DNA of 7,181 bases from DATKEU01 sp035544495 (GTDB lineage Bacteria; Myxococcota_A; Polyangia; Fen-1088). The position numbers were made by a program, and so were the translations under genes. How positions within the stretch are numbered: the stretch's first letter is position 1; every line of letters starts with the position of its first letter. Positions 1-6,122 of this stretch are shown here, in pieces. A model generated the notes under the pieces. The model had not been told where the DNA came from. It saw nothing but the letters and a program-made list of their open reading frames with translations, and searched no databases. Where the stretch lies: contig DATKEU010000491.1 of NCBI GenBank assembly GCA_035544495.1, positions 1 to 7,181 on the forward strand, read 5' to 3'.

Positions 1-664
1 TTTGCTTGACGTCGATGGTGTAATTCACCCACTCGCCGTACTGCGTCCAGCTGATGTAGAGCTTGCCTGCGTCCACGGGCGTCCCGTCATCGCTGTGGTC
101 AGTCCCCGCGCGCGTGCTGCGCAGGTCGACGTTGTCGCCAGTGCGGAACTTTGCCTCCGGCAAGGTTGGATCGGTCATCATCGCCATGCGCGCGCCGGTG
201 TTGCCCAGATCGGTGTCGTGATACGCGACGCCTTCGCCGCCCGTGTCGTACAGCGAGGCTTGGATGGTGCCGGGCACCACCGCCGGCGTGCCGTTCCATG
301 GGTGGCCGTGGTAGGTGACGGGCGAATCGACGCCTCCGTCGGCGGGAGGTTCGGCGATGGGCGGCGCGTCCGGGACGGTGTCCCCTCGGCCGGCGCTGCC
401 ATCGCCGGTATCGCTCGCCAGGTCCTTCCGCGGCCCGTCGGCGCGGGCATCGCGGCCATCGCGGCCGCCGTCCCCGGTCGAGGCCATCGTGAGATCGCCG
501 GCGTCGCCGTCGCCGGGCAGGTGCATGGCCGCGCCTTCTTCCTTCTGGCAGCCGCCGAACAGCGTGGCCGAAAGACCCCCCACGGAGGCCGCGACCGCCA
601 TCCAACAGACGGACAATCGCGATCGCTCAACCAGAAACCCATTCCCCACGCCCCCAGGCTTCAT
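1..664 (-). CDS. Outer-membrane lipoprotein with CBM6-like carbohydrate-binding domain (3' end cut by window edge)
   Basis: The frame is open from an ATG at 664 to the window edge (221 codons) with no stop, so the C-terminus is missing. Residues 1-39 form a lipoprotein signal: Arg14/Arg16, a hydrophobic core, then LFGGC with Cys39 as the predicted lipidated residue. Gln40 at +2 fits outer-membrane sorting. Residues about 40-117 are a Gly/Asp/Pro-rich linker. From about residue 128 the protein matches the CBM6/CBM35 beta-sandwich pattern: PGTIQA, then YDTGGEGVAYHDTDLGNTG (139-157), and WTQYGEWVNYTIDV (206-219), which corresponds to the family's GEWLnYTVnV strand. Its likely role is binding polysaccharide at the cell surface; no catalytic domain is visible in the part present. 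The family's usual IEAEDYD, whose Glu helps hold a structural calcium, reads IQASLYD here. An AAGGA ribosome site lies 6 bases upstream. The alternative Met22 start would remove the basic n-region. It is divergent from the deacetylase-like gene. Confidence 0.8.
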   Translation of the reverse strand, partial: MKPGGVGNGFLVERSRLSVCWMAVAASVGGLSATLFGGCQKEEGAAMHLPGDGDAGDLTMASTGDGGRDGRDARADGPRKDLASDTGDGSAGRGDTVPDAPPIAEPPADGGVDSPVTYHGHPWNGTPAVVPGTIQASLYDTGGEGVAYHDTDLGNTGARMAMMTDPTLPEAKFRTGDNVDLRSTRAGTDHSDDGTPVDAGKLYISWTQYGEWVNYTIDVKQ

Positions 665-667
665 AAG

Positions 668-710
668 TTTCCTTGAAAGTCTAACCAAGTGGGCGGCACT
701 TTTCCTTGAA
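668..710. repeat. Pair of exact 10-bp direct repeats upstream of the CBM6 lipoprotein
   Basis: TTTCCTTGAA occurs at 668-677 and again at 701-710, 33 bases apart start to start, about three helical turns. On the minus strand these read TTCAAGGAAA. The copy nearer the gene contains the ribosome-binding site of the lipoprotein that starts at 664. The sequence is seen directly; a regulatory role is inference. Confidence 0.4.
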
Positions 711-990
711 TTGTTGTACGGACCGATTCCCGAATCTTCCGCCCGGAGCACCGAGCTCACGCGCGCCGCGTCTTTTGCCGGCGAAAGCTGGAAGTACGGG
801 CTCGCGATCGGGGCTTGCGCGAAGAGACACCCCGTCACGCACGGGCGCTGTGGCAGGCGTGGTCGGTCCGACGGTGACCGAAATTGAACGTAGTATTGGT
901 AGGTTTCGCCGCCACCTTCGAAGGCACGCCAGACGAGTCTATCGGTCAGCCACCGTCCGACGCCAATCACGCGAGTCACGCCAACCGGGC

Positions 991-998
991 AAAGGGGG
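991..998 (+). promoter_or_regulatory. Ribosome-binding site of the deacetylase-like gene
   Basis: The purine run AAAGGGGG ends 6 bases before the ATG at 1005. It supports that start codon over any downstream start, and the resulting N-terminus is a good lipoprotein signal. Confidence 0.6.
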
Positions 999-1004
999 TC
1001 CGTC

Positions 1005-3107
1005 ATGGTCCGCTGTTTCCAGCGCGTTTCTTTCTCCGCGACAATTTGCCTTTTCGGAGCCCTGGTCTGGTTCGTCCCGTCCTGCGGCGGCTCGGGTCCG
1101 GGTGGCGGCATGATCGGCGGCAACGGCAACGGCGGCAGCGGCAATCCGAACGGCGGCAACGGCTCGGGTGGCAACGGCCCGGGAGGCGGGAACAACGGCA
1201 TGACCCAGGCGCCCCCGGCCAAGTGCGCCGGCGGCGTCGAGAACGCCACCGCCACAGCGATCGATTTCTCGAACAACCTGGTCGCGTCGCCTTCGCCGCC
1301 CGGAGGCCTGACGCCGGCCAGCGCGCCACAGATCGTCGTCTTCGGCTGGGACGACGTGGAGAGCACGGAGGGGATCACCTTCGTCAACACTCTCTACGGC
1401 AGCTTGATGAACCCCGACGGCAGCAAGAGCCACTGCAACCTGAACCCGAACGCCTGCTACGGCGAAGGCGGCGCGCCGCCCGTCGGCAAGTACACCTGCG
1501 GCAACGGCACGCTGTCGCTGACCAAGGACATGGTGACCCTGCCCAGCTTCGACATGGGCAACCACACCATCGATCACCTCGAGGGCTACGAGGCGCTGGG
1601 CGGCTGGAGCGGCATCCCGGCGGAGTGGAAAGACACGGTGAACGGCGGCTGGAAGTTCACGAACGACAAGGGCCCGGGCCTGTTCATCGACCAGCCGACC
1701 TGGACCGGCGTCATCAGCGCCAACGACGCCGAGCTGAAGAGCCTGTACGGCACCGGGGTCGGCAAGACCATCACCATCGGCGGGTTCCGCGCCCCGCGTC
1801 TCGAGATCAACGACGCCGGCCTCAATGCCATGAAGGCCTTCGGCTACACCTATGACCAGGACCTGGAAGAGATCATGCCGGAGGGTTTCTCCGACGCCGC
1901 CATCGCCATCGATACGCCGGGGAAGAAGGGCTTCAACTGGATCCCATGGCCGTACACGCTGGACAACGGCTCGCCCGGCATCTGGAACCAGCAGGCCGAC
2001 GACGCAACCATCAACTACATCTCGAACTATCCGACGGGCCTGTGGGAGATCCCCGTCTATCAGGTCTATGTCCCCAGCGCGAACGGCCTGGGCAAGGCCA
2101 TCGCCGACTCGATGCTGAAGTCGGACAACCCGATGAGCTGCGTCTTCCCGCCCGACACGGCGGCCGATCAGAAGCAGCACTGCTATCTGGGCGCGGGCGA
2201 GCTGTCGCCGGGCGACTCCGTCAAGGAGGTCACCGCCTTCGACTTCAACACGTTCATCTATTCGCGCATGACCGCCGATCAGTGGCTGGCGGTGATGAAG
2301 CACTCGTTCCTGCTGCGTTACTACGGCAACCGGGCGCCGCTGACCTACGGCGCCCACCCGGTCGAGTACACGGCGCCCTATGACAGCTACACGCTGATGG
2401 TGCAGGCCAACAACTACGGCTACCGGGACGTCCTCACGTACACGACGTACGACAAGCGGCAGATGGCGATGCAGTCCTTCATCAACTGGATCAAGAACGA
2501 TCCGGTGCTCAGCCAGGACACGTACTTCCTGTCGGCGGCGCAGCTGGCGGCGTACATGAAGGCGCCCTTCGACAAGGCGGGCAAGCCCGCCACCGCCGAC
2601 ACGGTGGCCACGCCGGATTCGAACGGCATCTTCAAGCGGCTGACCTGGGTCAACCGCGGCGCGATGGTGACGGTCGTCGACGGCAACACCGCCGACATCG
2701 TCTTCCCGGTGTCGACGGCGGCGGCGGCGCCGGTGTCGGTGGCGGCGGGCGTGGCGGCGGGCTCGCTGAAGAACCTGTCGCACATCGACATCAAGTACAC
2801 GACCGACGTTCCCTTCCGCATCCGCCTGCTGCCCGCCGACGGATCGCCGACGATGACGGTGCTGCTGGCGGGCGTGGGCGGCGATCGAACGGCGCGCATC
2901 CGGGTCAAGGACTTCATGCCCGGCCCGGAGGCGACCGCCGCGCAGGTGACGGCGGCCGGGCTGGTCGGCGGCGACTACATGGCCAAGGTCGCCGGGATCG
3001 CGTTCGAGTCCGCCGCCACGGCGGTCACGGGAGGCAAGATGTTCACGACCCACATCGATCAGCTGACCCTGCACGGCGCCGACACCACCGCGCTGTGCAC
3101 GCAGTAA
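1005..3107 (+). CDS. Lipoprotein with polysaccharide deacetylase-like (CE4/NodB) domain
   Basis: This 700-residue protein has a lipoprotein signal with Cys27 (FVPSC) and a Gly/Asn-rich linker at 28-65. The NodB-type domain then follows in order. Motif 1 is FGWDDVES with Asp116/Asp117, in place of the usual TFDDG. Motif 2 is GNHTIDH with His187 and His191, the expected metal ligands. Motif 3 is GFRAPRLE with Arg262 and Pro264. NWIPWPYT (311-318) and GLWEIPVY (345-352) follow, and GAHP with His451 is a candidate for the C-terminal catalytic histidine. The order and the WPYT and LWEIPV segments resemble the chitin-deacetylase-like subgroup (the type found in insect enzymes) more than short NodB. 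Residues about 550-700 form a separate beta-rich domain I cannot name. The predicted activity is metal-dependent removal of acetyl groups from an extracellular amino-sugar polymer; the substrate is not shown. It overlaps the next gene by 13 bases. Confidence 0.82.
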   Translation: MVRCFQRVSFSATICLFGALVWFVPSCGGSGPGGGMIGGNGNGGSGNPNGGNGSGGNGPGGGNNGMTQAPPAKCAGGVENATATAIDFSNNLVASPSPPGGLTPASAPQIVVFGWDDVESTEGITFVNTLYGSLMNPDGSKSHCNLNPNACYGEGGAPPVGKYTCGNGTLSLTKDMVTLPSFDMGNHTIDHLEGYEALGGWSGIPAEWKDTVNGGWKFTNDKGPGLFIDQPTWTGVISANDAELKSLYGTGVGKTITIGGFRAPRLEINDAGLNAMKAFGYTYDQDLEEIMPEGFSDAAIAIDTPGKKGFNWIPWPYTLDNGSPGIWNQQADDATINYISNYPTGLWEIPVYQVYVPSANGLGKAIADSMLKSDNPMSCVFPPDTAADQKQHCYLGAGELSPGDSVKEVTAFDFNTFIYSRMTADQWLAVMKHSFLLRYYGNRAPLTYGAHPVEYTAPYDSYTLMVQANNYGYRDVLTYTTYDKRQMAMQSFINWIKNDPVLSQDTYFLSAAQLAAYMKAPFDKAGKPATADTVATPDSNGIFKRLTWVNRGAMVTVVDGNTADIVFPVSTAAAAPVSVAAGVAAGSLKNLSHIDIKYTTDVPFRIRLLPADGSPTMTVLLAGVGGDRTARIRVKDFMPGPEATAAQVTAAGLVGGDYMAKVAGIAFESAATAVTGGKMFTTHIDQLTLHGADTTALCTQ
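1086..1199 (+). repeat. Low-complexity Gly/Asn-rich linker coding repeat
   Basis: Imperfect repeats of GGCGGCAACGGC-like units encode residues 28-65 of the deacetylase-like lipoprotein, almost only Gly, Asn, Ser and Pro. It follows the lipidated Cys27 and probably works as a flexible tether from the membrane. Such tracts are prone to length change by slippage. Confidence 0.75.
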
Positions 3108-4366
3108 GACCGGCGCGCGCAGCGCGCGGGGCGGCCCTGGCCGTCGCGGCCGCGCTGCTGGGGCTTCCCGCTGTTCGCCCGGTGAACGCCCACGCGCCGA
3201 CGTTCGCGGTGTACAGCAAGTACGAGGCGACGGCGCGCGGGCGGCGGATCGCCTTCGTGTTCGCCCTCGATCGACCGGCGGTGCTGCGGCTGATCGAACA
3301 CGACGTCACGCACGCCACCGTCGACGTGGCGGCGCTGCCGGCGCAGCGGGCGTTCTTCTCGGGCTACCTGTTCGCGCGTTTCACCGTCAGCAACGACGGC
3401 GTCCCCTGCGCTCACCCCGCTCAGTTGAGCCGCTTCTCGTGGGACGCGACCACCCAGCGCGTGCTGGCGGTGACCAGCTTCGTCTGCCCCGGCGACCTCG
3501 ACCAGCTGACCATTCGATCGCTGGTCACGCACGACATGCCGACCTCGCACGAGCTGGTCGGCGATCTGTCGTACGCCGGCGCCGAGACGCGCAGCACCTT
3601 CAGCGGCGACGACGTGGAGGCCCGCGTGAACCTGCCCGAGCTGGTGGCCGCGGGCAGCCAGCCGGAGCGCCGCCCGCGCACCCCGCGCCGGACCTTTTCG
3701 TACGTCGGCGTCCCCGATCGCGAGCGCCGGTACGACGAGATCGCGAACGCCGAGCTCGGCGGCGGCGGCGCGCTGCTGGCGGCGGCCGCCGCGTCGGTGG
3801 CGGCGCCCGAGAGCGGCCTCTCCTTGGTGATCTCCTTCGTCGGCCAGGGCATCCGCCACATCTTCACCGGCGCCGATCACGTGCTGTTCATCGTCACGTT
3901 GATGCTGGCGGTGGCGTCGTGGCGGCGGCTGGCGGTGATCGTGACCTCGTTCACGCTGGCGCACAGCCTGACGCTGGCGCTGGGGGCGCTCGGCTGGGTG
4001 GTGGTGCCGTCGCGCATCGTCGAGCCGCTGATCGCGCTGACCGTGCTGGCGGTGGCCGCCGACGCGCTGGCGCGGCCGGCGAGCTCGGCGCGCGCCGGGC
4101 TGACGTTCGCGTTTGGCCTGGTCCACGGCTTCGGCCTCAGCGGCGCGCTGCGCGCCATCGGCCTTCAAGGCGCGCCGCTGGCGCGCGCTCTCTTGGGGTT
4201 CAACCTGGGCGTCGAGATCGGACAGCTGCTGATTGTCCTGCCGCTGTTCCCGCTGGTGCTGTGGCTGCGGGCGCGCCCCGGCGTCTACCCGCGTGTGCGG
4301 CGCGGGATGTGCGCGGCGGTGGCGGCGGTGGCGGCGATCTGGTTCGTGCTGCGAATCGTGGAATGA
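3095..4366 (+). CDS. HupE/UreJ-family membrane protein, putative metal permease
   Basis: This 423-residue protein belongs to the HupE/UreJ_2 type. Residues 1-33 are a signal peptide ending near VNAHA. Residues about 34-235 form an extracytoplasmic domain with two cysteines (105, 131) that could pair. Residues about 240-423 are very hydrophobic, with about six membrane segments and the family motifs: HIFTGADH (His255, Asp261, His262; the HX5DH metal motif), SFTLAHSLTLAL (His290), GLVHGFGLSG (His344) and FNLGVEIGQ (Glu374, Gln377). Relatives of HupE/UreJ move nickel or cobalt, but members with the large N-terminal domain have no firmly assigned substrate. No hydrogenase, urease or nickel-responsive gene lies in the window. 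The GTG start at 3095 is the only one that keeps the signal peptide. It lies 13 bases inside the upstream gene and lacks a clear ribosome site, so translation probably depends on the deacetylase-like gene. Confidence 0.88.
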   Translation: MHAVRPARAARGAALAVAAALLGLPAVRPVNAHAPTFAVYSKYEATARGRRIAFVFALDRPAVLRLIEHDVTHATVDVAALPAQRAFFSGYLFARFTVSNDGVPCAHPAQLSRFSWDATTQRVLAVTSFVCPGDLDQLTIRSLVTHDMPTSHELVGDLSYAGAETRSTFSGDDVEARVNLPELVAAGSQPERRPRTPRRTFSYVGVPDRERRYDEIANAELGGGGALLAAAAASVAAPESGLSLVISFVGQGIRHIFTGADHVLFIVTLMLAVASWRRLAVIVTSFTLAHSLTLALGALGWVVVPSRIVEPLIALTVLAVAADALARPASSARAGLTFAFGLVHGFGLSGALRAIGLQGAPLARALLGFNLGVEIGQLLIVLPLFPLVLWLRARPGVYPRVRRGMCAAVAAVAAIWFVLRIVE

Positions 4367-4399
4367 AGGGAGGGAAGGCAAGGGGGGCGGCGACGGCGG

Positions 4400-5080
4400 C
4401 TAGAACAGCGAGCCCTGCGCCGGCCGCGCCGGATGCGGGGCCGGCGCGATGCAGGCCGGATCGTCGTTGCGCACGCTGTTGACCCGCTTCGAGACCGGCG
4501 TCGCCGCCAGCGCGTCGGCGGGCGCGGGCGCCAGCAGCGGCGCGGCGTCGGCGGGTGGCGCCGTCAGCCAGCGGTCGAGATCGGCGGGCGGGATGATCAC
4601 TGGCATGCGATCGTGAACGGGCCGGATCAGCTCGTTCGGGCGCGTGGTCAGCACGGTGAAGCGCGGGCGGCTGCTCTCGGCGAGGTGCGCGCCCGCTTGA
4701 AAGAGGGCGCCCAGCAGGATCAGCCCGCCACCCGGGCGGTGGTACCAGAACGGCGGCTGGCCGTCGCCCGGCCATTCGTAAAACCCGTCGGCGATCAGGG
4801 CGCAGCGGCGATCTTTGAAAGCATCGCGAAAGCCCGCCCCCGTTCCCACCTGCTCGCCGCGCACGTTGATGAGGGGCCGCCCGCGCGCCGTCTGATAGCC
4901 CCACACCGCCGGCGACACCACGCGCCGATCGGCGCCGGCGCGGACGATCCAGGCGGTGTCCGACGGCGCCACATTCCAGCGCGGCTTGTACAGCGCGGCG
5001 TCCTCGGCCGCCACCTCGGCGTCCAGCGCCTCGGCGATGTCGCCCAGGTTCTCGTTCGTCAGCGTCGTGCGCGCGCACAT
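4400..5080 (-). CDS. yedK: SRAP-domain protein (HMCES/YedK family), abasic-site DNA-protein crosslinker
   Basis: This 226-residue SRAP protein traps abasic sites in single-stranded DNA through a covalent bond to its N-terminal cysteine after Met removal. The key residues are present: Cys2 in MCAR, RWNVAPS (34-40), Asn72 and Arg74 in LINVRGEQV, Glu102 in GFYEW, and His156 in PVHDRMP. These correspond to Cys2, Asn75, Arg77, Glu105 and His160 of E. coli YedK. VSKRVNSVRNDDPACI near the end is also typical. The ATG at 5080 is fixed by the need for Cys2. Two oddities are Ala3 in place of the usual Gly of MCGR, and a final QGSLF (222-226) that looks like a bacterial sliding-clamp-binding motif. There is no strong ribosome site; a short dyad covers the start codon. 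It converges on the HupE-like gene with a 33-base gap that has no evident terminator hairpin. The relic at 5115 lies 34 bases upstream on the same strand. Confidence 0.94.
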   Translation of the reverse strand: MCARTTLTNENLGDIAEALDAEVAAEDAALYKPRWNVAPSDTAWIVRAGADRRVVSPAVWGYQTARGRPLINVRGEQVGTGAGFRDAFKDRRCALIADGFYEWPGDGQPPFWYHRPGGGLILLGALFQAGAHLAESSRPRFTVLTTRPNELIRPVHDRMPVIIPPADLDRWLTAPPADAAPLLAPAPADALAATPVSKRVNSVRNDDPACIAPAPHPARPAQGSLF

Positions 5081-5090
5081 CCCCGGATGT
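5077..5090. promoter_or_regulatory. Dyad covering the SRAP start codon
   Basis: ACATCC (5077-5082) and GGATGT (5085-5090) are perfect inverted arms separated by two bases, and the ATG at 5080-5078 lies within one arm. It could be a protein-binding site or, in RNA, a 5-bp hairpin with a 4-base loop that hides the start codon. The function is inferred only. Confidence 0.3.
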
Positions 5091-5114
5091 TAGCGCGCGG
5101 CGCCCCGGCCGCAC

Positions 5115-5549
5115 CTACGACAGGAACGGCTTCTGGATCGCGTGGGCGTTGGCGCCGAACTCGTGCGCCTCCCGGGCGCGCCCCAGCCGGCCGAGCAGCA
5201 GCGACGTCTTCGCGTACGCCTGATCGAACGCCGGCTCGATCTCGGCCACGCGCGCCTTCCGTGCCGACGCCGGCCCGCGCGTGACGGCCGTACAGACGCT
5301 GCAGCTCCGGAGTGCAGAACTGGACGGCGTCACAGTGGGCCAGCAGCTCCTTGAGCTTCGTGACCTCGTAGGGATCGGTGTAAAAGCGCGCGAACGGGTT
5401 CGCAGCGCGCGGCGGGCGCGGTGGATGTGGAGCGCGTCGACGGAACAGACGCCGTCGATCGCGGCCAGCGCGTGGCCGGGCCCGGCGATGCGATAGTACC
5501 AGTCGCCGCAGCGCTCGTTGGTGGCGAGGCTCAGCTGGCCGATCAGCAT
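5115..5549 (-). pseudogene. Glycosyltransferase/TPR-like gene relic with two compensating frameshifts
   Basis: The frame starting at ATG 5549 stays open to TAG at 5117-5115 (144 codons), but only its ends look like protein. The first about 47 residues (CGDWYYRIAGPGHALAAIDGV, then ALHIHRARR) are protein-like. From about 5408 to 5258 this frame becomes a Ser/Arg/Thr-rich nonsense stretch. There the sensible reading is in another minus-strand frame (about 5400-5278): NPFARFYTDPYEVTKL and ELLAHCDAVQFCTPELQRLYG. The latter resembles the region of family-4-like glycosyltransferases ending in 'CDAvv.sTe.L..ly'. The original frame resumes at 5258 with EIEPAFDQAYAKTSLLLGRLGRA, which resembles a TPR helix pair. 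In-frame protein-like sequence also runs upstream of the ATG to a stop near 5635 (GVRDPHCFDRA), without a start codon. An intact enzyme would be far longer, so large internal pieces are probably lost. Sequencing indels are the alternative for the frame changes, but not for the short length. Confidence 0.55.
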
Positions 5550-5687
5550 CGCGCGGTCGAAGCAATGTGGGTCTCGGACACCATTCGCTGCTGCGGAGAA
5601 CGGATGGACGCTCCCGGAACTTGACCCGCGTCAGGCCGGCGTCGCACCGATGGCCCGCGCGCCGCGCGCATCGGTCGCGAGCTCGGC

Positions 5688-6122
5688 TCAACGCGAGACG
5701 CGGGCGCCGCTGCTCGCCGGCGGCTCCCAGCGCAGCAGCGCCGCGGCTGCGCCGATCAGCAGGACGTTGCGCAGGACCGTCAGCGCCGTGATCGGCCCGC
5801 CGCCGGTGCCAAAGCAGCCGCACTCGATGTTGATGCCCCGGGCGTACGCTGTCGCCACCGCCAGGAAGAACATCGCGCAGAGTGCCGCCGCCGCCAGCGC
5901 CGCCGGGCGCCGCCACGCCACCGGCGCCAGCAGCAGCGCCGCGCCGACCAGCAGCTCCGTCAGCGGCAGCGCCGCCGCCAGGAAGGGCGCCAGAGCCGGC
6001 AAGAGCTGGTAGTTGGCGATCTCGGTGGCGAACGCGCCCGGGTCGCGCAGCTTGAGTGCGCCCGCCACGACCAGCAGTGCGCCCAGCCCCGCCCGCAGCG
6101 CCAGCAGACCCACGCGCTTCAC
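5688..6122 (-). CDS. MauE/DoxX-like four-helix membrane protein with CxC motif
   Basis: This 144-residue protein starts at GTG 6122. AAGGGA (6136-6131 on the minus strand) lies 8 bases upstream and favours this start over any longer reading. The GTG overlaps the TGA of the rhodanese gene as GTGA, a 4-base coupling overlap. Four hydrophobic segments lie at about residues 5-25, 43-67, 73-93 and 111-134. KLRDPGAFATEIANYQLLP follows the first segment, and INIECGCFGTG holds Cys101 and Cys103, the MauE family's CxC near the third helix. LRNVLLIGAAAALL closes the domain. MauE in methylamine users is needed for maturation of a disulfide-rich periplasmic enzyme, and the wider family is thought to act in periplasmic thiol/disulfide exchange. 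No methylamine dehydrogenase gene is present here, so only a general redox role is inferred. 138 bases without a clear gene start separate it from the relic downstream. Confidence 0.85.
   Translation of the reverse strand: MKRVGLLALRAGLGALLVVAGALKLRDPGAFATEIANYQLLPALAPFLAAALPLTELLVGAALLLAPVAWRRPAALAAAALCAMFFLAVATAYARGINIECGCFGTGGGPITALTVLRNVLLIGAAAALLRWEPPASSGARVSR

Larger units (their letters stand above)
665..1004. other. Divergent intergenic region, no gene
   Basis: These 340 bases separate two divergent lipoprotein genes and should hold both promoters. No frame here shows a protein-like composition, and the ORFs crossing it are GC-driven. I see no convincing sigma70 hexamer pair and no sigma54 site. 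Small dyads are present: CCCGT/ACGGG with a 5-base loop at 831-845, and GTCGGTCCGAC at 862-872. TCACGC occurs three times (835-840, 967-972, 976-981). None is followed by a T-run, so none looks like a terminator. Confidence 0.6.

Noticed and set aside
2..676. A 224-codon plus-strand frame over the CBM6 lipoprotein
   Set aside because: The minus-strand frame has a ribosome site, lipobox and CBM6 pattern; the plus-strand product has none.
694..709. A sigma54-like site in CGGCACTTTTCCTTGA
   Set aside because: The GG and the expected GC elements are one base out of spacing and the second element reads TTGA rather than TTGC.
831..845. CCCGT/ACGGG hairpin as a terminator or regulator
   Set aside because: A 5-bp stem without a T-run is common by chance at this GC content.
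1086..1199. Repeat tract considered as a tandem or CRISPR-like array
   Set aside because: The units are imperfect, without spacers, and lie in frame inside a gene as a Gly/Asn linker.
939..3074. A 711-codon open frame on the minus strand, antisense to the deacetylase-like gene
   Set aside because: Its product is rich in Arg, Val, Gly, Asp and His with no domain, typical of the antisense frame of a GC-rich gene. The plus-strand frame has a signal peptide and catalytic motifs.
3059..4381. A 440-codon open frame on the minus strand, antisense to the HupE-like gene
   Set aside because: It is Arg/Gln/His-rich without domains, while the plus strand carries clear membrane motifs.
4367..4399. A terminator between the convergent HupE-like and SRAP genes
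   Set aside because: The 33 bases are purine-rich on the plus strand with no inverted repeat or T-run.
5050..5064. A LexA-like GTTC...GTTC near the SRAP start
   Set aside because: The two GTTC units are only 2 bases apart, not the spacing of known LexA boxes, and they lie inside the coding region.
5059..5916. A 285-codon minus-strand frame crossing the MauE-like gene and the relic
   Set aside because: Over the MauE-like gene it is out of frame with the conserved protein. Only its segment around 5400-5278 is protein-like, and I treat that as the middle piece of the relic.
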